This document shows, piece by piece, positions 61,309 to 64,000 of a stretch of DNA of 64,000 bases; position 1 is the first letter of the stretch, and each line of letters opens with the position of its first letter. Position numbers and translations under genes: made by a program. The DNA lies in contig NZ_BMER01000005.1 of NCBI RefSeq assembly GCF_014636865.1, positions 182,483 through 246,482 on the forward strand. Direction: 5' to 3'. The notes beneath the pieces were generated by a model. The model was not told the origin of the DNA. It ran no database searches and was given only the letters and a program-made list of their open reading frames with translations. The stretch is from Parapedobacter pyrenivorans (lineage in GTDB: Bacteria > Bacteroidota > Bacteroidia > Sphingobacteriales > Sphingobacteriaceae).

Positions 61309-63393
61309 ATGATGAATAATCGACTCCACACATTGCACCGACGGCTGCGGGCACTTGCTGCCGTCGCGTTGCTCGCCTGGCTGGCCCCGCCGGAGGCGCT
61401 AGCGCAGGTCAGCGCAGGGAACGAAGGCTTATCCATACGGCCCACGGACTGGTTCTCTTCCGAAGGCTTGGCCTTCCAGCCGGCTGCGGGGCATCCCGTG
61501 CCGGTCGTGCAGAACCGCCTGTCGCGAAGCGCCACAGCGGTAGCCATCGGGCCGGGTTCCTCCTTGCCACAGGTCTACCGCTTTGCTGAGCCCGTAAGCT
61601 TTTCGGGCACCATCCGCATTCGGTATCACCAGGCAGACGCAACCGGCCATGAAGAAACGAACTTATGGGTGTTTGTACAACCGGCAACCAATGCGCCCTT
61701 TCGGCCAATTGCCAGCGTACGCGACAGCGATGAGCGGTTTGTGCAAGCGACACTAGGTAGCCAGTCCTTGCTCGCACTCACCCTGGCAGACCCGACAATG
61801 GTGGGTTATGTGTTAACACCGCAAACCCCGGATGTATCGGCAATCACCCAGCAGGGCTTTACGTTGGAATGGCCACCGGTTGCCGGCGCCGTGGACTATC
61901 GCATCGAGGTAGCCACCACGCCCGATTTCACGACATGGGCACCGGGAATGGATCCCCTTGTCGTAGGTGAGCAGACGTCGGTAACCCTCAATGGGCTGGA
62001 AGCGGGTACGCCATATTATTTCCGGCTGGTGGCCGTGGATGCGGCGGGTGGTACGCAGGTATCCCCCGCAGGAACGGCACAGACCGAATATTGGAAGCTG
62101 GAGCGAATCGATCCGTTTGAGTCCATTACCGTCGACTATGGCACGCCGTTGGCCAACCTGTCCTTACCAGAGACCGCAACGGTTTTCCTGGAAAATGGCG
62201 ATGAACAACAGTGGGCGGTCAACTGGGATGGTAGTGCACCGGCGTATAACGCCACAGTACCGGCAACGTATTCCTTTTCAGGCAGCGTCGTGCCAACGGA
62301 TGGCACATCTAATCCGGATCATATCAAGGCTACCATCGCCGTAACGGTTGAAAAAGGATCATTGACCGGCGTAACGTTGACCCCCGTGGAGGTGACTTAT
62401 GACGGCCGACCCCATGCGTTGACAGTGCAAAACTTGCCAACCGCAGCAACGGTCCAGTATACGATTCAGCGTGAAGGTGATGAACCTAAGGCAGGCAATG
62501 CCGCTACCGATGCCGGTACGTATACGGTGGCCGCACGTGTCCAGCTGGAGGGCTTTGACGAGCTGCCGCTTAGCGCGCAATTAGTAATCACTCCTGCAGT
62601 CCGTACGCTGGATTTCCCGGTCATGGGCGAGAAGGTTTATGGCGACGATGAGTTCAATGCGGGAGCCACTTCCAGCAGCGGGGAAGCCGTGGTGTATACG
62701 AGCGACAATGCATCGGTTGCGGAAGTGACGGACAGCGGGTTGATCCGCGTCACGGGTGCTGGCACAGCTACCATCACGGCTGCCGTGGCGGCAGATGCGA
62801 ATTACGCGGACCGGCCGACAATCAGCCGCGTGCTGACGGTTCAGAAAGCCGGGCAGGTAATCCGGTTCAATGCCCCCGCGGAAGTGAACCGGGATGCGGG
62901 CAGCCTGCAATTGGACGTAAGTGCTAATAGCGGTCTGCCGGTGACGTTGAGCCTGGATGATGAGCAGGTGGCGACATTGAGTGGCGCGACGTTCAATATC
63001 CTGCGGCTGGGTACGGTGACGATTACGGCCACACAGGCGGGCGATGCCAACTACGAGGCCGCCGAACCGGTAACGGTGACCGTACGGGTGGTGGATCCAT
63101 CGTCGGATTTCCCGGTGCGCGTACATCCGGCGGTATCACGTAACGCAGATGGTATCAACGAATTCCTGATGATCGAGGGCATACGGGATTATCCGGAGAA
63201 CCGGGTGAGCATATTCAACCGCAACGGCACGGTGGTGTGGGAGGCCAGCGGCTACGACAACGACCGCGTGGCATTCCGCGGCGTCGGCACCGGCCAAATG
63301 CTCCTGCCTGCCGGTACGTATTTCTACATCGTGGAGATCAAAGACGGCGGCACCTGGAAGTATCGTAAAGGATATTTTGTGTTAAGGTATTAG
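61309..63393 (+). CDS. Secreted FN3/Ig-like protein with type IX (type B) sorting domain
   Basis: The protein has 694 residues, with a signal peptide at about 1-33 (ending ALAQ). It has an N-terminal region of unknown fold (about 34-160), an FN3 domain (about 167-260), several Ig-like/MBG-like domains (about 272-350, 354-430, 432-510, 518-598) and a gliding-motility-associated C-terminal domain (about 605-694, VHPAVSRNADGINEFLMIEG and GTYFYIVEIKDG). That last domain is the type B signal for export through the type IX secretion system, usually with a dedicated PorP/SprF partner such as that encoded 11 bp downstream. It is likely a surface adhesin or a partner for the collagen-like protein. Confidence 0.88.
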   Translation: MMNNRLHTLHRRLRALAAVALLAWLAPPEALAQVSAGNEGLSIRPTDWFSSEGLAFQPAAGHPVPVVQNRLSRSATAVAIGPGSSLPQVYRFAEPVSFSGTIRIRYHQADATGHEETNLWVFVQPATNAPFRPIASVRDSDERFVQATLGSQSLLALTLADPTMVGYVLTPQTPDVSAITQQGFTLEWPPVAGAVDYRIEVATTPDFTTWAPGMDPLVVGEQTSVTLNGLEAGTPYYFRLVAVDAAGGTQVSPAGTAQTEYWKLERIDPFESITVDYGTPLANLSLPETATVFLENGDEQQWAVNWDGSAPAYNATVPATYSFSGSVVPTDGTSNPDHIKATIAVTVEKGSLTGVTLTPVEVTYDGRPHALTVQNLPTAATVQYTIQREGDEPKAGNAATDAGTYTVAARVQLEGFDELPLSAQLVITPAVRTLDFPVMGEKVYGDDEFNAGATSSSGEAVVYTSDNASVAEVTDSGLIRVTGAGTATITAAVAADANYADRPTISRVLTVQKAGQVIRFNAPAEVNRDAGSLQLDVSANSGLPVTLSLDDEQVATLSGATFNILRLGTVTITATQAGDANYEAAEPVTVTVRVVDPSSDFPVRVHPAVSRNADGINEFLMIEGIRDYPENRVSIFNRNGTVVWEASGYDNDRVAFRGVGTGQMLLPAGTYFYIVEIKDGGTWKYRKGYFVLRY

Positions 63394-63404
63394 AACGTAG
63401 AAAA

Positions 63405-64000
63405 ATGAAAAGAAATCTATTAATGGCAGCCGTACTGTGTATATCGGCTGCCACATACGCCCAGCAGCCGCTCACGCACACGCAGCACGGGCAGCTGCGC
63501 ACGGTGATCAACCCTGCGGCGAGCCTGATGAGCCGGAAAGGTGAGGTGTCGGTGATCGGCCGGCGGCAGTGGGTGGGGATGGACGGTGCACCGACGGTAT
63601 TCTGGGGCAGCGGCCACGTGGGCTTCGAAAGCTTCGGTGCGACGGCTGGGCTGAACATCCGCCACGAGAGCCTGGCGGTGGAGAAACTGACCGAAGCCTC
63701 GGCATTCTTTGCCAAGAGCGTGCGGATATCGGAGACGGAATACGTGGGGCTTTCGCTGAATGCGGGGGTGAGCTATCTGGACGGGCGCTTCTCGCAGCTG
63801 GACCCGATGGATCCGGCCTTCCGGGAGGATGTGAAGGAGACGGACGCCTTGGTGGGCTTCGGGGTGCTGCTGTACCGTCCGGAGCGTTACTATGTTGGGC
63901 TGTCGCTTCCGCGGCTGATGCTGGGGAGCCTGGGTGTGGCCAGCGACAGCCGGTACAACTTCCGCAACCTGTACCACCTGACGGCTGGTGCGCTGTTCGA
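63405..64000 (+). CDS. PorP/SprF-family type IX secretion outer-membrane protein (partial)
   Basis: The first 198 residues are visible and the frame is open at the window edge. The signal peptide MKRNLLMAAVLCISAATYAQ is followed by HTQHGQLRTVINPAASLMSRKGEVSVIGRRQWVG, the conserved start of PorP/SprF beta-barrel proteins (core NPAASLMSRKGEVSVIGRRQW in part), and later VGFGVLLYRPERYYVGLSLP. These proteins hold or assist specific type B cargo at the surface. Its position after the sorting-domain protein suggests it serves that cargo. Confidence 0.93.
   Translation, partial: MKRNLLMAAVLCISAATYAQQPLTHTQHGQLRTVINPAASLMSRKGEVSVIGRRQWVGMDGAPTVFWGSGHVGFESFGATAGLNIRHESLAVEKLTEASAFFAKSVRISETEYVGLSLNAGVSYLDGRFSQLDPMDPAFREDVKETDALVGFGVLLYRPERYYVGLSLPRLMLGSLGVASDSRYNFRNLYHLTAGALF

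Noticed and set aside
1..64000. CRISPR array
   Set aside because: The only regularly spaced repeats are the 11-bp TCGAA array and the 81-bp collagen repeats; neither has repeat-spacer organisation, and no cas genes are present.
1..64000. tRNA or rRNA genes
   Set aside because: No cloverleaf or rRNA-like segment was recognised by eye; a tRNAscan run would settle this.

Overview
The window looks like a chromosomal segment from a Bacteroidota bacterium, most likely family Sphingobacteriaceae (Parapedobacter/Sphingobacterium-like). The grounds are five SusC/SusD pairs, ECF sigma/FecR cassettes, Bacteroidota-type promoters (TTTG, about 19-20 nt, TAnnTTTG), type IX secretion components, and a GC content that looks close to 50%. 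The genus is an inference. Most of the window (about 4-52 kb) is a chain of polysaccharide-utilisation loci (PULs).

Layout. 0-2 kb: ribosomal proteins L33 (partial) and L28, a Tat-exported sugar isomerase-like protein, a candidate short RNA and a SelW-like Rdx protein. 2.2-3.9 kb: an 11-bp periodic repeat cluster abutting an IS3-family insertion sequence. 4.0-5.3 kb: a CE15-type esterase. 5.4-13.7 kb (minus strand): PUL A, running sigma, FecR, SusC, SusD (with an inserted carbohydrate-binding-like domain) and GH43. 13.9-25.6 kb (plus): PUL B, running a kinase-less hybrid-two-component-like regulator, GH31 with PA14, SusC, SusD and a surface lipoprotein. 25.7-36.4 kb (minus): PUL C, running sigma, FecR, SusC, SusD, a DUF1735/DUF4979-type lipoprotein and an unusual six-hairpin-like glycosidase. 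36.6-42.2 kb: a TlpA-like thioredoxin and PUL D, whose SusC is frameshifted at a C6 tract. 42.4-52.8 kb: PUL E, running murQ, a sugar MFS porter, SusC, SusD and a GH20 hexosaminidase, with a divergent GntR regulator. 52.9-59.5 kb: a TetR-controlled RND efflux operon in which the inner-membrane pump and the outer-membrane factor form one open reading frame. 59.7-64 kb: a collagen-like/BclB-like surface protein, a type-IX-secreted Ig-like protein and a PorP/SprF protein that runs off the window.

How the parts work together. Each PUL pairs an outer-membrane SusC/SusD importer with secreted or surface enzymes and its own switch: ECF sigma/FecR with STN-bearing SusC (A, C), a propeller sensor fused to AraC (B), or a GntR repressor-like protein (E). 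GH31 with PA14, GH43 and CE15 suggest plant hemicellulose. GH20 with MurQ suggests peptidoglycan or amino-sugar oligosaccharides. The observations most worth following are plus-oriented terminators in both FecR-SusC gaps (candidate antisense small RNAs), the kinase-less sensor-regulator, the RND-outer-membrane-factor fusion with an internal lipobox, the murQ-containing PUL, and the collagen/type IX secretion trio.
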